From an uncultured Pelagibacteraceae bacterium (lineage in GTDB: Bacteria; Pseudomonadota; Alphaproteobacteria; Pelagibacterales; Pelagibacteraceae), in NCBI GenBank assembly GCA_902623495.1, contig CACNTW010000007.1:1-55915 (forward strand): a stretch of DNA of 55,915 nucleotides, given 5' to 3'. Shown here one piece after another: positions 27,184 through 36,770 of the stretch. Position 1 is the stretch's first letter. Every line of letters starts with the position of its first letter. The notes beneath the pieces were generated by a model. The model was not told where the DNA came from, made no database searches, and worked only from the letters and a program-made list of their open reading frames with translations. The translations under genes were made by a program, and so were the position numbers.

Positions 27184-27845
27184 TGGCATTTTTAAATTCA
27201 ATATTAAAAAATTCGTCAAATCACAAAACTCCTTTTGAACATTGGGAATTAAATCAACCACTAACCGACCTACAAGTTCAGGAAATTGTAAACGCTGATA
27301 TAGCTAACCCGATAGAACATAATTTAAACTATGATGGCACTAGAGCAATTGATGGAGGCGAAGGCAAGTTTAGAGAGGGTATATCAGATGGAGGTAAGGC
27401 ATTAAAATTTAGATGTTTTGTGACAAAAGAAAATTCAAATCAATTCCCAAATCTTGTTGAATTTATTAAAGAACTTCAAAATCCATCAACTTACAAAAAA
27501 ATTTCAGAAATGATCAATAAAGATCTTTCTAATTCATTTGTAAGAGTCGAAGTTATATGTGACAGAAAAGGATTCTGGTTAAAACCACATTGCGACATTA
27601 AAGAAAAACTGATGTCATGTTTATTGTTCGTAAACAAACATAATGAAAAAGAAGATTTAGGTACAGATTTTTATGATGAAAATCTAAAATTAGCAAAAAC
27701 TGTTCCTTACAAAGATAATTACGGTTATTTTTTTTCAAGTGGCCCAAACACATGGCATGGTATGGAAAAAAAAGAAATAGTAAAAGAAAGAAGATGTCTT
27801 CAAGTAAATTATGTTACATTTGAGACAGATTGGAAAGTTAATTAA
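27183..27845 (+). CDS. 2-oxoglutarate/Fe(II)-dependent oxygenase family protein
   Basis: The 220-residue protein has the double-stranded beta-helix iron site H136-C-D138 (in K-P-H-C-D-I-K) and a distal H192 (in T-W-H-G-M). An Arg follows about 11 residues later (E-R-R-C), which could bind 2-oxoglutarate. The pattern is that of prolyl hydroxylase-like or small-molecule 2OG oxygenases. The substrate is unknown. It is coupled by a 1-nt overlap to the ELM1-family gene, which suggests a shared pathway, possibly surface glycan or protein modification. It converges on carB with 2 nt between the stops. Confidence 0.78.
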   Translation: MAFLNSILKNSSNHKTPFEHWELNQPLTDLQVQEIVNADIANPIEHNLNYDGTRAIDGGEGKFREGISDGGKALKFRCFVTKENSNQFPNLVEFIKELQNPSTYKKISEMINKDLSNSFVRVEVICDRKGFWLKPHCDIKEKLMSCLLFVNKHNEKEDLGTDFYDENLKLAKTVPYKDNYGYFFSSGPNTWHGMEKKEIVKERRCLQVNYVTFETDWKVN

Positions 27846-27847
27846 AA

Positions 27848-30800
27848 TTAATTATCTTGCAAAGATCTAACTCTTAACTTTGTTGTTTTTAAAGATTTTA
27901 TTGCTTCTAAAAATGAATAGGCTGTAGACATATTCGTACAATAAGGAATTTTGTTTGCAAGAGTTCCTCTTCTTAATGCTCTAGCATCACTAATCCTGTG
28001 TTCAGAATTTCCACCTCCAGTATTTATCACCAAGGATATTTTTTTGGAATTTAAAACATCTACTATATGCGGTCTGCCGCTGCTTACTTTATTAATTTTT
28101 TTACATTTCATTCCGTTTTGTTTTAAAATCTCTGAAGTTCCTTTGGTTGCTGAAAGTGTGAATCCAAGTTTTATTAATCTTTGTGCAACACCTATTATTT
28201 CTTGCTTGTGAGAGTCTTTTACTGATAAGAATGCCATTCCTTTAGTTGGTAATGAATTAGAAGCAGCAATTTGACTTTTTGCAACAGCCATTCCAAAATC
28301 ATCATCAAAACCCATTACCTCACCAGTTGACTTCATCTCAGGGCCAAGTAATAAATCACTATCTGGAAATTTATTGAATGGAAATACTGCTTCCTTAACA
28401 GCAAATTTTTTATTGGTTTTGTAATTTAATTTATACTTACTTAATTTTTCCCCAGACATTATTCTTGATGCAATTTTTGCAAGTGGAATACCGTTTGCTT
28501 TTGAAACAAAGGGTACAGTTCTGCTTGCTCTAGGATTAACTTCAATGACAAAAATTTCATCATTTTTAATTGCAAATTGAATATTTAAAAATCCTTTAAC
28601 TTTTAAAGCCAGAGCTAATTTTCTTGTTTGTATTTTAAGTTCTTTTAAAAGATTTGCCTTTATTGATACCGGCGGCAAGCAGCAAGCAGAGTCTCCTGAG
28701 TGAATTCCTGCTTCTTCGATGTGTTGCATTATTCCAGCAACATAAACATCTTTTCCATCTGAAATCGCATCTACATCTACTTCCATCGCATTATCTATAA
28801 ATTTATCAATTAAGATTGGATTTTGTTCTGATGCTTTGAAAGCTTCATTAATAAATTGATTCAATTGGCTTTTGTCATGAACAATTTCCATAGCTCTTCC
28901 ACCCAAAACATAAGAAGGTCTAACAACTACAGGCAATCCAATTTTTTCAGCGACATTAATAGCTTGATCGAATTTATAGGCTATTCCGCTTTCAGCTTGT
29001 TTTAATTTAAGCTTTATAAGCAACTCTCTAAATCTGTCTCTATCTTCTGCAAGATCAATCGATTTATATTGTGTCCCTAAAATAGGTAATTTATTTTCAT
29101 CTAAAAATTTAGCTAATTTGATAGGAGTTTGGCCACCAAATTGTGCAATAATACCAATTAGATTTCCTTTAGATTTTTCTTTTAAAATTATATTCTCAAC
29201 ATATTCTTCAATTAAAGGTTCAAAGTATAATCTATCACTTGTATCATAATCTGTAGAAACAGTTTCAGGGTTACAATTTATCATTATTGTTTCAAAACCT
29301 GCTTCTTTTAAAGAAAAGCTAGCCTGACAACAGCAGTAATCAAACTCTATACCTTGACCAATTCTATTTGGTCCTCCACCTAAAATTATTATTTTCTTTT
29401 TATTGCTTGGCTCAGCTTCGCATTCAGTTTTAATAGAAAAATTTCTTTGATATGTAGAATACATATAAGGTGTGAAGGATTTAAATTCTGCAGCACAGGT
29501 ATCAACTTTTTTAAAAACAGGAATAACTTTTAGACCTTTTCTTCTGGATTTGACGATTGTTTCTTTTTGACCAGTTAATTGTGAGATCTTTTTGTCAGAA
29601 AAACCTATTGATTTTATTCTATTAAATCCCTCAAAAGTTTTGGGCAGCCCTCTTGAGATTAGTATTTTTTCTTCATCAACTATTTCCTTAATTTGACTTA
29701 AAAACCAAGGATCTACCTTTGACAATTTATATATAATATCTAAAGAAATTTTTTTTCTAAAAGCCTCAGCAATCAGAAGTAATTTGTTTGGAATATTGAT
29801 TTTTAAATTTTTTAGGATTTCTTTTTTTGAATAGTTAAAAATATTATCTAATCCTGATAAACCAGTTTCAAGCGAAACCAGGGCTTTTTGAAAAGATTCT
29901 TTGAAGTTTCTCCCAATTGCCATTGCTTCACCAACTGATCTCATGGATGTGCCTAAAATTGATTCAGTGTCAGAAAATTTTTCAAACGTAAACCTTGGAA
30001 TTTTTGTTACAATATAATCCACTGTTGGTTCAAAAGATGCTGGTGTTACTTTTGTTATTTCATTTTGTAGTTCATCAAGAGTATAACCAACTGCCAATTT
30101 TGCGGCCACTTTTGCTATTGGAAAGCCAGTTGCTTTAGACGCTAATGCAGATGATCTTGAAACTCTGGGGTTCATTTCAATAATTACCATTCTTCCATTT
30201 TTGGGATTTATGGCGAATTGAACATTTGAACCTCCTGTCTCAACACCTATTTTTCTTAAGCAAGCAATAGATGCATTTCTCATTACTTGATACTCTTTAT
30301 CTGTCAATGTTAATGCTGGAGCTATAGTAACAGAGTCACCAGTATGTGTTCCCATTGGATCAACATTTTCTATTGAACAGATAATTATACAATTATCATT
30401 TTTATCTCTAACGACCTCCATCTCAAATTCTTTCCAACCATCTAAACATTCCTCAACCAAAACCTGATTTTGAGGAGACTCATTCATTCCTTCTTTAACA
30501 ATTTTAAAAAAATCTTTTTTTGTTCTTGCAATACCTCCACCCAATCCTCCTAAAGTAAAAGAAGGTCTAATAATTGCAGGTAATCCTATTTTGTTTAAAC
30601 ATTTTTTCGCATTTGAAAATTTATTGAGAACTTCTGATTTTGGTAAATCGATACCGATATCAGACATATTTTTTCTAAATTTTTTTCTATCCTCAGCGTT
30701 CGCAATTGCCTTGGAGTTAGCTCCTATAAGTTCAATTTTATATTTTTTAAGTAAACCAATTTTCTCTGCATTAATTGCAAGATTTAATGCTGTTTGACCA

Positions 30801-31072
30801 CCCATTGTAGGTAAAATAGCATCAGGCCTTTCTTTTTTGATGACTTCTTCAAGCACTTCCAAAGATATTGGTTCGATATAAGTTTTATCAGCAACACCAG
30901 GATCAGTCATTATAGTTGCAGGATTAGAGTTGATTAATATTACTTTGTAACCCTCGTCTTTTAATGCTTTACATGCTTGAGTTCCTGAATAATCAAATTC
31001 ACAAGCTTGACCAATAATAATTGGGCCAGCTCCAATAACTAGAATTTTTTTAATGTCTTTTCTTTTTGGCAT
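27848..31072 (-). CDS. carB: carbamoyl-phosphate synthase large subunit
   Basis: CarB makes carbamoyl phosphate from ammonia, bicarbonate and two ATP for pyrimidine and arginine synthesis. The protein has two homologous ATP-grasp halves. Each begins with an [15 protein letters not shown] type motif ([10 protein letters not shown] at the start, [14 protein letters not shown] near residue 560), and each has P-S-Y/F-x-L-G-G. A C-terminal MGS-type allosteric domain carries G-T-S-E-I and S-L-V-I-N-T. The 1074-residue length is standard. Its start lies 23 nt inside carA, so the subunits are translationally coupled. Confidence 0.97.
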   Translation of the reverse strand: MPKRKDIKKILVIGAGPIIIGQACEFDYSGTQACKALKDEGYKVILINSNPATIMTDPGVADKTYIEPISLEVLEEVIKKERPDAILPTMGGQTALNLAINAEKIGLLKKYKIELIGANSKAIANAEDRKKFRKNMSDIGIDLPKSEVLNKFSNAKKCLNKIGLPAIIRPSFTLGGLGGGIARTKKDFFKIVKEGMNESPQNQVLVEECLDGWKEFEMEVVRDKNDNCIIICSIENVDPMGTHTGDSVTIAPALTLTDKEYQVMRNASIACLRKIGVETGGSNVQFAINPKNGRMVIIEMNPRVSRSSALASKATGFPIAKVAAKLAVGYTLDELQNEITKVTPASFEPTVDYIVTKIPRFTFEKFSDTESILGTSMRSVGEAMAIGRNFKESFQKALVSLETGLSGLDNIFNYSKKEILKNLKINIPNKLLLIAEAFRKKISLDIIYKLSKVDPWFLSQIKEIVDEEKILISRGLPKTFEGFNRIKSIGFSDKKISQLTGQKETIVKSRRKGLKVIPVFKKVDTCAAEFKSFTPYMYSTYQRNFSIKTECEAEPSNKKKIIILGGGPNRIGQGIEFDYCCCQASFSLKEAGFETIMINCNPETVSTDYDTSDRLYFEPLIEEYVENIILKEKSKGNLIGIIAQFGGQTPIKLAKFLDENKLPILGTQYKSIDLAEDRDRFRELLIKLKLKQAESGIAYKFDQAINVAEKIGLPVVVRPSYVLGGRAMEIVHDKSQLNQFINEAFKASEQNPILIDKFIDNAMEVDVDAISDGKDVYVAGIMQHIEEAGIHSGDSACCLPPVSIKANLLKELKIQTRKLALALKVKGFLNIQFAIKNDEIFVIEVNPRASRTVPFVSKANGIPLAKIASRIMSGEKLSKYKLNYKTNKKFAVKEAVFPFNKFPDSDLLLGPEMKSTGEVMGFDDDFGMAVAKSQIAASNSLPTKGMAFLSVKDSHKQEIIGVAQRLIKLGFTLSATKGTSEILKQNGMKCKKINKVSSGRPHIVDVLNSKKISLVINTGGGNSEHRISDARALRRGTLANKIPYCTNMSTAYSFLEAIKSLKTTKLRVRSLQDN

Positions 31073-32243
31073 ATTTTTTTATGTCTTTAATAAAATTACT
31101 AAATAAATATTTACTATCTTGTGGTCCAGGATTTGCTTCAGGATGATATTGGACTGAGAAAACTGGTTTATTTTTTAGTCTTATTCCTTCTATCGAATTA
31201 TCGAATAATGATAGATGAGTGATTTCTGTATTTTTTTTTAAACTTTCTTTAACAACCTCAAATCCATGATTTTGACTTGTAATTTCAACTTTCTTTGTAA
31301 TTACATTTTTAACTGGATGATTTGCACCTCTATGCCCCAATTTCATTTTTTTGGTTTTTGCATCTAATGCTAAAGCTAAAATTTGATGACCCAAACATAT
31401 TCCAAATAAAGGAATATTTTTTTTAATTAAATTTTTTACTATATCAATTGCATATTTTCCTGTTGCGGCAGGATCACCAGGACCGTTTGACAAAAAAATC
31501 CCATGAGGTTTTAGATTAATTATGTTATTGGCATTTTCTTTGCAGGAAACAACTTTAACTTCACATTCAAAGTCAGAGAAATATCTAAGTATATTTTTTT
31601 TAATTCCATAGTCTATTGCAACAACCCTAAATTTTTTCTTTTTATTTTTCTCATAACCTTTAGTTTTTTTCCAAGTTTTATGTCCTTTCCAAATATATGT
31701 TTTGTTAGTTGTGACCTCTTGTGCTAAATCCATCCCGCTTAAACCAGGCCATTTAATTGATTTATTTATAAGTTTATTGATATTAAATTTACCATTTTTA
31801 TTGTTTGAAATTGTTCCTTTTGGAGCTCCTTTGTCTCTAATAAAATTTGTTAAACTTCTTGTATCGAGACCAGTTATGCCTACAATTTTATTTTTTCTAA
31901 GCCATTTATCTAAATTCTGAAGGGATCTATAATTAGATGGACTTGTTATCTCTGAATTAAAAATAACACCTCTCGTCCATATTTTATCAGACTCTAAATC
32001 CTCTTCATTAGTTCCCACATTGCCAATATGAGGAAATGTAAAATTTATTATCTGTCCAGCATAAGATGGGTCAGATATAATTTCTTGATAACCAGTTAAT
32101 GAGGTATTGAAGCATACTTCGCCAGTTGCCTCTCCTTTATATCCTAGACCGATACCTTTAAAGACTGATTTATTTTCTAGAACTAAAACAGCTGTATTAA
32201 AATTTGAAAGATGTGAAGATTTGTTTTTTTGTTTTAAAGTCAA
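31050..32243 (-). CDS. carA: carbamoyl-phosphate synthase small subunit
   Basis: CarA is the glutaminase subunit that feeds ammonia to CarB. The N-terminal domain has [11 protein letters not shown] and D-P-S-Y-A-G-Q-I. The class I glutamine amidotransferase domain has L-S-N-G-P-G-D-P, the nucleophile Cys in G-I-C-L-G-H-Q, and the His/Glu pair in Q-Y-H-P-E-A. At 397 residues it is normal. The start is a TTG at 32243, since no ATG lies close upstream of the conserved N-terminus. A plausible sigma-70 promoter is about 15 nt upstream of that codon. carAB diverges from yqeY-dnaG-rpoD. Confidence 0.96.
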   Translation of the reverse strand: MTLKQKNKSSHLSNFNTAVLVLENKSVFKGIGLGYKGEATGEVCFNTSLTGYQEIISDPSYAGQIINFTFPHIGNVGTNEEDLESDKIWTRGVIFNSEITSPSNYRSLQNLDKWLRKNKIVGITGLDTRSLTNFIRDKGAPKGTISNNKNGKFNINKLINKSIKWPGLSGMDLAQEVTTNKTYIWKGHKTWKKTKGYEKNKKKKFRVVAIDYGIKKNILRYFSDFECEVKVVSCKENANNIINLKPHGIFLSNGPGDPAATGKYAIDIVKNLIKKNIPLFGICLGHQILALALDAKTKKMKLGHRGANHPVKNVITKKVEITSQNHGFEVVKESLKKNTEITHLSLFDNSIEGIRLKNKPVFSVQYHPEANPGPQDSKYLFSNFIKDIKKYAKKKRH

Positions 32244-32264
32244 TTACAACTCATAAGTTAAAGG

Positions 32265-32293
32265 TTAATACAATAAAACCTATTTATCCGCAA
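32265..32293 (-). promoter_or_regulatory. candidate sigma-70 promoter of carAB
   Basis: On the minus strand, TTGCGG (32293 to 32288) and TATTAA (32270 to 32265) are separated by exactly 17 nt. Transcription would start near 32258, about 15 nt before the TTG start of carA. A plus-strand TATAAT at 32300-32305 could serve the divergent yqeY-dnaG genes. No operator was recognised. Confidence 0.45.
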
Positions 32294-32365
32294 CAGATCT
32301 ATAATAATTTTTTTAAAATACAATTTTTCTTTTGAACAATTTTGTCTATGAAGTACATTCCAGAT

Positions 32366-32827
32366 ATGACCATGAGAGATAAAATAGATAATGATTACAA
32401 AAATGCTTTAAAATCCAAAGATAAAAATAAGATATCAACTTATAGGTTAATTTTGTCAGGAATTAAGGACTTAGATATTAACAACAGGTCTGGTCCAAAT
32501 AAAAAAGATACAGATGATGAGGACATAAAAAAACTATTAAAGAAAATGATTAAGCAAAGATCCGAATCAATTGAAATATACAAAAAAAATAACAGATCAG
32601 ATTTGTTAGAGATTGAGCAAGGAGAGCTCGATATTTTATCAGAGTATCTGCCTAAGCAATTATCTGAAGCTGATACAGAAAAAATTTGTAAAGAAATTAT
32701 CAAAAATATTGGAGCCTCTTCATTAAAAGATATGGGTAAAGTGATGGGTGAATTAAAAAAAAATCATGCAGATACAATTGATTTTTCAAAGGCAGGTCAA
32801 ATTATTAAAAATTTACTTAATGGTTAA
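32366..32827 (+). CDS. GatB/YqeY domain-containing protein
   Basis: YqeY proteins resemble the C-terminal tRNA-binding domain of GatB, and their role is undetermined. The sequence has the family start M-R-D-K-I-D-N-D-Y-K-N-A-L-K-S-K-D, then L-R-x-I-L-S-G-I-K, a helical middle, and D-M-G-K-V-M-G-E-L-K-K near the C-terminus. The ATG at 32366 is preferred because family members begin a few residues before this R-D-K-I segment. In-frame ATG at 32348 and TTG at 32342 are alternatives. The stop overlaps the dnaG ATG by one base. The carAB / yqeY-dnaG-rpoD layout is typical of alphaproteobacteria. Confidence 0.85.
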   Translation: MTMRDKIDNDYKNALKSKDKNKISTYRLILSGIKDLDINNRSGPNKKDTDDEDIKKLLKKMIKQRSESIEIYKKNNRSDLLEIEQGELDILSEYLPKQLSEADTEKICKEIIKNIGASSLKDMGKVMGELKKNHADTIDFSKAGQIIKNLLNG

Positions 32828-34602
32828 TGAAATATCCAAAGGAATATTTAGACGAAATTAAAACTAGATTAAAAGTTTCAACAGTTGTCTCTAAAACAGT
32901 TAAACTAAAAAAAAGAGGTAAAGAGTTTGTTGGTTTATCTCCATTTAAAACAGAGAAGACTCCATCATTTACAGTTAATGATGAAAAAGAATTTTATCAT
33001 TGTTTTAGTACAAGTGAGCATGGAAATATTTTTGACTTTGTAATGAAAACCCAAAATCTTAGATTTGGTGAAGCAGTCAAAATGCTTTCAAATCTTGCAG
33101 GGATGCAACCTTATACATTTTCAAAACAAGATGTGGAAAGAGAAAATAAATGGAAAATATATAAATCTATAAATCAGAATTTTTCTGAATTTTATAAAAA
33201 TGAGTTATTTAAAAATAAAAATTCAATTAAGGCAAAAAATTATCTTAAAGAAAGAGGACTGTCTGGTGTTGAGGTTAAAAATTTTAATCTTGGTTTTGTA
33301 ACAGAGGATTTAGATTATTATGAAGTTCTTAATAAGGATTTTGATGAAGAAACTATTAAAGATACAGGCTTATTTTATTTTGATGAAAAGAAAAAAAAAT
33401 ATGTATCAAGATTCAGAAACAGAATAATTTTTCCAATAAACAATATATCAGGAAATATTATAGGTTTTGGTGGAAGAATTATAGATGATAATAAAAATTT
33501 AGCTAAATATATTAATTCCCCTGAAACCCCTTTTTTTAAGAAAGGATCAAATTTATATAATCTTGATAAAGCAAGAAAATTATCAAATAAATTAGAAGAT
33601 GTGTATTTAGTTGAAGGATACATGGATGTTATTGGTTTATCAAAAAATGGAATAGAAAATACTGTCGCAAACTTAGGAACAGCTTTAACAAGCAAACAGA
33701 TACAAATTTTAAACCAATTCTATAATCATATCATTATATGCTTTGATGGTGATCAAAGTGGTTATAAAGCTGCATTAAGAGCTGCAGAAAATATTATTGA
33801 TGAATTAAAACCTGATAAAAAAATTTCATTTCTTCTTCTAGAAAATAATTTAGATCCAGATAATTATGTAAATAAATTTGGAAAAGAAAAGTTTTTAGAA
33901 TTTTCAGTTAAAAATTCTATTCCAATTCATAAATTTATTTTTCAACATTATTCAAGTCAAATTAGTGAAAACCCTAGTTCAAAAGCCGTTTTCGAAAAAA
34001 ATCTCAGAGAAATTGCATCAAAAATTAAAGACAGTTTTGTTAAAAAATATACTCTAGAATATTTTCTCGAAAAAATTTCGGAATTAACACCAAATATAAA
34101 TTTTAATTACTCAAGAAATTTTAAGACGCCAACCAAGTCGTTGGAGAAAACTAAAAATTATTATAATGAAACCAAATCATTAAAGTCATATGAAATCAAA
34201 GAATTTTCTTTTTTATATATAATTTTAAAAAAAACTGAATTAATAAGTCAAAATTTACACTTAATTGAAAACGTTAAATTATATAGCAAAGAAAATAAAC
34301 AATTGTACGAAGAGATTTTAAATCAAACGAATAATTTATCAAATTTGGATATTAATAAATTAGATTTAGACAAAAATCTTATAAATAGAGTTAATAATTA
34401 TGCTTCTATTAAACATATCATCTTAAAAAATCTTAATGATGAAACAAAAATTTTAGCAATTTTTTCTGAAATCATTCAAGATTTAAAAAATTATGAACTT
34501 GAGCAAAGAATTTTAGAACTAGAATCGAAATTCTCTCAAGATCTTAGTGAGTCAACATTTAATGAGTTAAAAGAGCTCAAAAAACGACAAAAAATCAATT
34601 AA
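32827..34602 (+). CDS. dnaG: DNA primase lacking most zinc ligands
   Basis: DnaG makes RNA primers for DNA replication. Three parts are present: an N-terminal zinc-ribbon-like domain, the TOPRIM core (Y-L-V-E-G-Y-M-D-V and C-F-D-G-D-Q-S-G near residues 260-310), and a poorly conserved helicase-binding C-terminus. In the first domain the usual C-P-F-H reads S38-P-F-K41 and C-F-G-C-G reads C59-F-S-T62-S, so three of four zinc ligands are gone while the surrounding E-K-T-P-S-F-T-V and F-Y-H remain. Length is 591. One-base overlap with yqeY; rpoD follows after 65 nt. Confidence 0.95.
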   Translation: MKYPKEYLDEIKTRLKVSTVVSKTVKLKKRGKEFVGLSPFKTEKTPSFTVNDEKEFYHCFSTSEHGNIFDFVMKTQNLRFGEAVKMLSNLAGMQPYTFSKQDVERENKWKIYKSINQNFSEFYKNELFKNKNSIKAKNYLKERGLSGVEVKNFNLGFVTEDLDYYEVLNKDFDEETIKDTGLFYFDEKKKKYVSRFRNRIIFPINNISGNIIGFGGRIIDDNKNLAKYINSPETPFFKKGSNLYNLDKARKLSNKLEDVYLVEGYMDVIGLSKNGIENTVANLGTALTSKQIQILNQFYNHIIICFDGDQSGYKAALRAAENIIDELKPDKKISFLLLENNLDPDNYVNKFGKEKFLEFSVKNSIPIHKFIFQHYSSQISENPSSKAVFEKNLREIASKIKDSFVKKYTLEYFLEKISELTPNINFNYSRNFKTPTKSLEKTKNYYNETKSLKSYEIKEFSFLYIILKKTELISQNLHLIENVKLYSKENKQLYEEILNQTNNLSNLDINKLDLDKNLINRVNNYASIKHIILKNLNDETKILAIFSEIIQDLKNYELEQRILELESKFSQDLSESTFNELKELKKRQKIN

Positions 34603-34607
34603 TATTG

Positions 34608-34630
34608 AAAAAAATCACATAGATTTTTTT
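34608..34630 (+). terminator. AT-only hairpin with T-tract between dnaG and rpoD
   Basis: A perfect 9-bp inverted repeat (AAAAAAATC, loop ACATA, GATTTTTTT) begins 5 nt after the dnaG stop and ends in seven T. It has the shape of an intrinsic terminator but only one G-C pair, so its strength is doubtful. It may attenuate read-through into rpoD or act in the promoter region. Confidence 0.35.
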
Positions 34631-34667
34631 ATTTAAGACATTATATAAGTGCTTCAAACTTTTTATT

Positions 34668-36494
34668 GTGGAACGAATAATTACAAAATCATTTGCAAGA
34701 TTAATGGGTCGGGGTATCCATCGTGGATTTATAACTCATGAAGAATTAAATAAATCTCTAGGTAAAAGAAATCTTTCTGGTGAGAATCTTGCACAAGCAT
34801 TTATACACATACTTGATGAGAATATTATACTTGTAGAAAAAAAATCTGACTACAAAGTATTAAGAAAAAAAGATGCATCCTCAAAAGAGGAAGGCAAAAC
34901 CTTGGAGAAAAGTGACGATCCCATAAGAATGTATCTAAGAGAGATGGGAGGTGTTGAACTTTTATCAAGGGAGGGAGAGATAGCTATAGCCAAAAGAATC
35001 GAAGCAGGAAAGGATGTTATGCTTAACGCATTATCTCAAAGCCCAATAACAGCACAACAATTTTTTGAATGGGACAGCAAACTTCAAAATGATGAAATTT
35101 TAGTGAGAGAAATAATTGATATTGACACCAATTATATGGAGGATGATGACGGAAATAATAGTTCAAAACAAAAAAAACAAGATGAAGAACAGTCCTCAGA
35201 AGATACAAACAATGCTGATGAAGATGAGTTTAATCCTACATTAGCCGCAATGGAAACTGAAATTAAACCAAAAGTTTTACAAACCGTTCATAATTTAACA
35301 AAAGAATATAATAAATTAATTAAGTATCAAAAAGAAAAACTTGATTGTGTATTGAATTCTAAAAAATTTTCTACATCTAAGGAAAAAAATTACAAAAAAA
35401 TAGTTGATGATATATTGGAAAATATAAAAACGCTTCAATTATCGCCGTCAGTCTTAGAAGAGCTTGTTCAAAAACATTATTCAGAAAACAAAAAAATTAT
35501 CTCATTAGAGGGAACTTTACTTAGACTTGCGCTTGAGTCAAAAATTTCTAGAGATGAGTTTATAAAGTTTTATATAGGCAATGAAATTAATCCAAATTTA
35601 AAGGAATTTTTGGATACAAATGAAATTTGGAAAAAATTTTTCCAGAAAAATAAAAGTGAATTTAAAAATATTAGAGATAGATTGGTCGAAATAAGTAATA
35701 AACTTGGAATTTCAGTAACAGAGTATAAAAAACTTGTAAGTAGAGTTCAAAAAGGTGAAAAAGAATCACGAATTGCCAAAAAAGAAATGGTTGAAGCCAA
35801 TCTTAGATTAGTAATATCTATTGCAAAAAAATATACTAATAGAGGGTTGCAGTTTTTAGATTTAATTCAGGAAGGTAATATTGGGTTAATGAAAGCTGTA
35901 GATAAATTTGAGTATAGAAGAGGATATAAATTTTCGACCTATGCAACATGGTGGATTAGGCAAGCGATCACTAGATCGATTGCAGATCAAGCAAGAACAA
36001 TACGAATTCCTGTTCATATGATAGAAACCATAAATAAAATTGTAAGAACACAAAGACTGATATTAAGTGAGTTTGGTAGAGAAGCTACACCTGAAGAGTT
36101 AGCAAAAAAATTAAGAATGCCTTTAGAAAAAGTTAGAAAAGTTTTAAAAATCTCAAAAGAACCTGTATCACTTGAAAAACCTGTTGGTGATGAAGAAGAT
36201 AGTAGTCTTGGTGATTTTATTGAGGATACAAAAGCTTTGGCTCCACTTGAACAAGCGATAAAATCTAATTTAAGTGAGGCTACAACAAAAATTTTATCGA
36301 CTCTTACACCGAGAGAGGAACGTGTTTTAAGAATGAGGTTTGGTGTTGGGATGAATACAGATCATACGCTTGAAGAGGTTGGCCTTCAGTTTTCTGTTAC
36401 TAGAGAACGGATCAGGCAGATTGAAGCAAAAGCATTAAGAAAATTGAAACATCCAAGCAGGTCAAAGCAATTAAAGAGTTTCTTAGAAAGTTAG
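34668..36494 (+). CDS. rpoD: RNA polymerase primary sigma factor RpoD
   Basis: This is the housekeeping sigma-70. Region 1.1 is at the N-terminus. Region 1.2 reads [11 protein letters not shown] near residue 87. A non-conserved acidic insert covers about residues 160-370. Regions 2.1-2.4 include [32 protein letters not shown] and [12 protein letters not shown]. Region 3 and the region 4 HTH ([20 protein letters not shown]) follow. The start is GTG at 34668. Its stop TAG shares its final G with the first base of the downstream tRNA. Confidence 0.96.
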   Translation: MERIITKSFARLMGRGIHRGFITHEELNKSLGKRNLSGENLAQAFIHILDENIILVEKKSDYKVLRKKDASSKEEGKTLEKSDDPIRMYLREMGGVELLSREGEIAIAKRIEAGKDVMLNALSQSPITAQQFFEWDSKLQNDEILVREIIDIDTNYMEDDDGNNSSKQKKQDEEQSSEDTNNADEDEFNPTLAAMETEIKPKVLQTVHNLTKEYNKLIKYQKEKLDCVLNSKKFSTSKEKNYKKIVDDILENIKTLQLSPSVLEELVQKHYSENKKIISLEGTLLRLALESKISRDEFIKFYIGNEINPNLKEFLDTNEIWKKFFQKNKSEFKNIRDRLVEISNKLGISVTEYKKLVSRVQKGEKESRIAKKEMVEANLRLVISIAKKYTNRGLQFLDLIQEGNIGLMKAVDKFEYRRGYKFSTYATWWIRQAITRSIADQARTIRIPVHMIETINKIVRTQRLILSEFGREATPEELAKKLRMPLEKVRKVLKISKEPVSLEKPVGDEEDSSLGDFIEDTKALAPLEQAIKSNLSEATTKILSTLTPREERVLRMRFGVGMNTDHTLEEVGLQFSVTRERIRQIEAKALRKLKHPSRSKQLKSFLES

Positions 36495-36568
36495 GGCCGT
36501 TAGCTCAATAGTAGAGTACTGCATTGACATTGCAGGGGTAGTTGGAGCGTAACCAACACGGCCCACCA
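36494..36568 (+). tRNA. atypical tRNA-Val (anticodon GAC) without TTC in the T-loop
   Basis: The 75 nt form a fully paired cloverleaf: acceptor GGGCCGT/ACGGCCC, D-stem GCTC/GAGT (one G-T pair), anticodon stem CTGCA/TGCAG with loop TTGACAT (GAC, Val), T-stem GTTGG/CCAAC, discriminator A and encoded CCA. The D-loop is only AATAGTA, with a single G where G18-G19 is expected. The T-loop is AGCGTAA, not TTCRANY. C56 and one D-loop G could still pair as 19-56. The first base is the last base of the rpoD stop. All 21 stem pairs are intact, which argues against a decaying pseudogene. Function as valine acceptor is inferred from the anticodon. Confidence 0.75.
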
Positions 36569-36599
36569 TTTACTTTAATTGATTTGTTAAAATAAATGT

Positions 36600-36605
36600 T
36601 ATAAT
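36600..36605 (+). promoter_or_regulatory. -10 box of the CAU tRNA
   Basis: A perfect TATAAT lies 12 nt before the 5' end of the next tRNA, so transcription would start about 6 nt before the mature tRNA. A weak TTGATT at 36579-36584 is 15 nt upstream. This suggests the CAU tRNA has its own promoter and need not depend on rpoD read-through. Confidence 0.45.
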
Positions 36606-36617
36606 AAATTATCTCTT

Positions 36618-36694
36618 GGGCCTGTAGCTCAGTTGGTTAGAGCAGTACACTCATAATGTATTGGTCCCAGGTTCGAGTCCTGGCGGGCCCACCA
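36618..36694 (+). tRNA. tRNA with CAT anticodon, probably tRNA-Ile2 (lysidine type)
   Basis: The 77 nt form a canonical cloverleaf: acceptor GGGCCTG/CGGGCCC, D-loop with GTTGGTT, anticodon stem GTACA/TGTAT with loop CTCATAA, T-arm CCAGG-TTCGAGT-CCTGG, A discriminator and encoded CCA. CAT could be Met or Ile2. The GGGCCTG acceptor and TGGTC variable loop resemble isoleucine tRNAs, so Ile2 (C34 modified by TilS) is favoured. It is not an initiator, since it lacks the C1-A72 mismatch and the GGG/CCC anticodon stem. Confidence 0.9.
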
Positions 36695-36736
36695 AATCCA
36701 GTAAAATAAACATTTATAAATTATAGTTTTTTAAAA

Positions 36737-36766
36737 TTTACGCAAAAAATGTATTATCATTATAAA
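36737..36766 (+). promoter_or_regulatory. candidate promoter of the 36771 membrane-protein gene
   Basis: TTTACG at 36737-36742 and TATAAA at 36761-36766 are 18 nt apart. The start codon is only 4 nt after the -10, so the transcript would be leaderless or nearly so. Confidence 0.3.
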
Positions 36767-36770
36767 TAAA

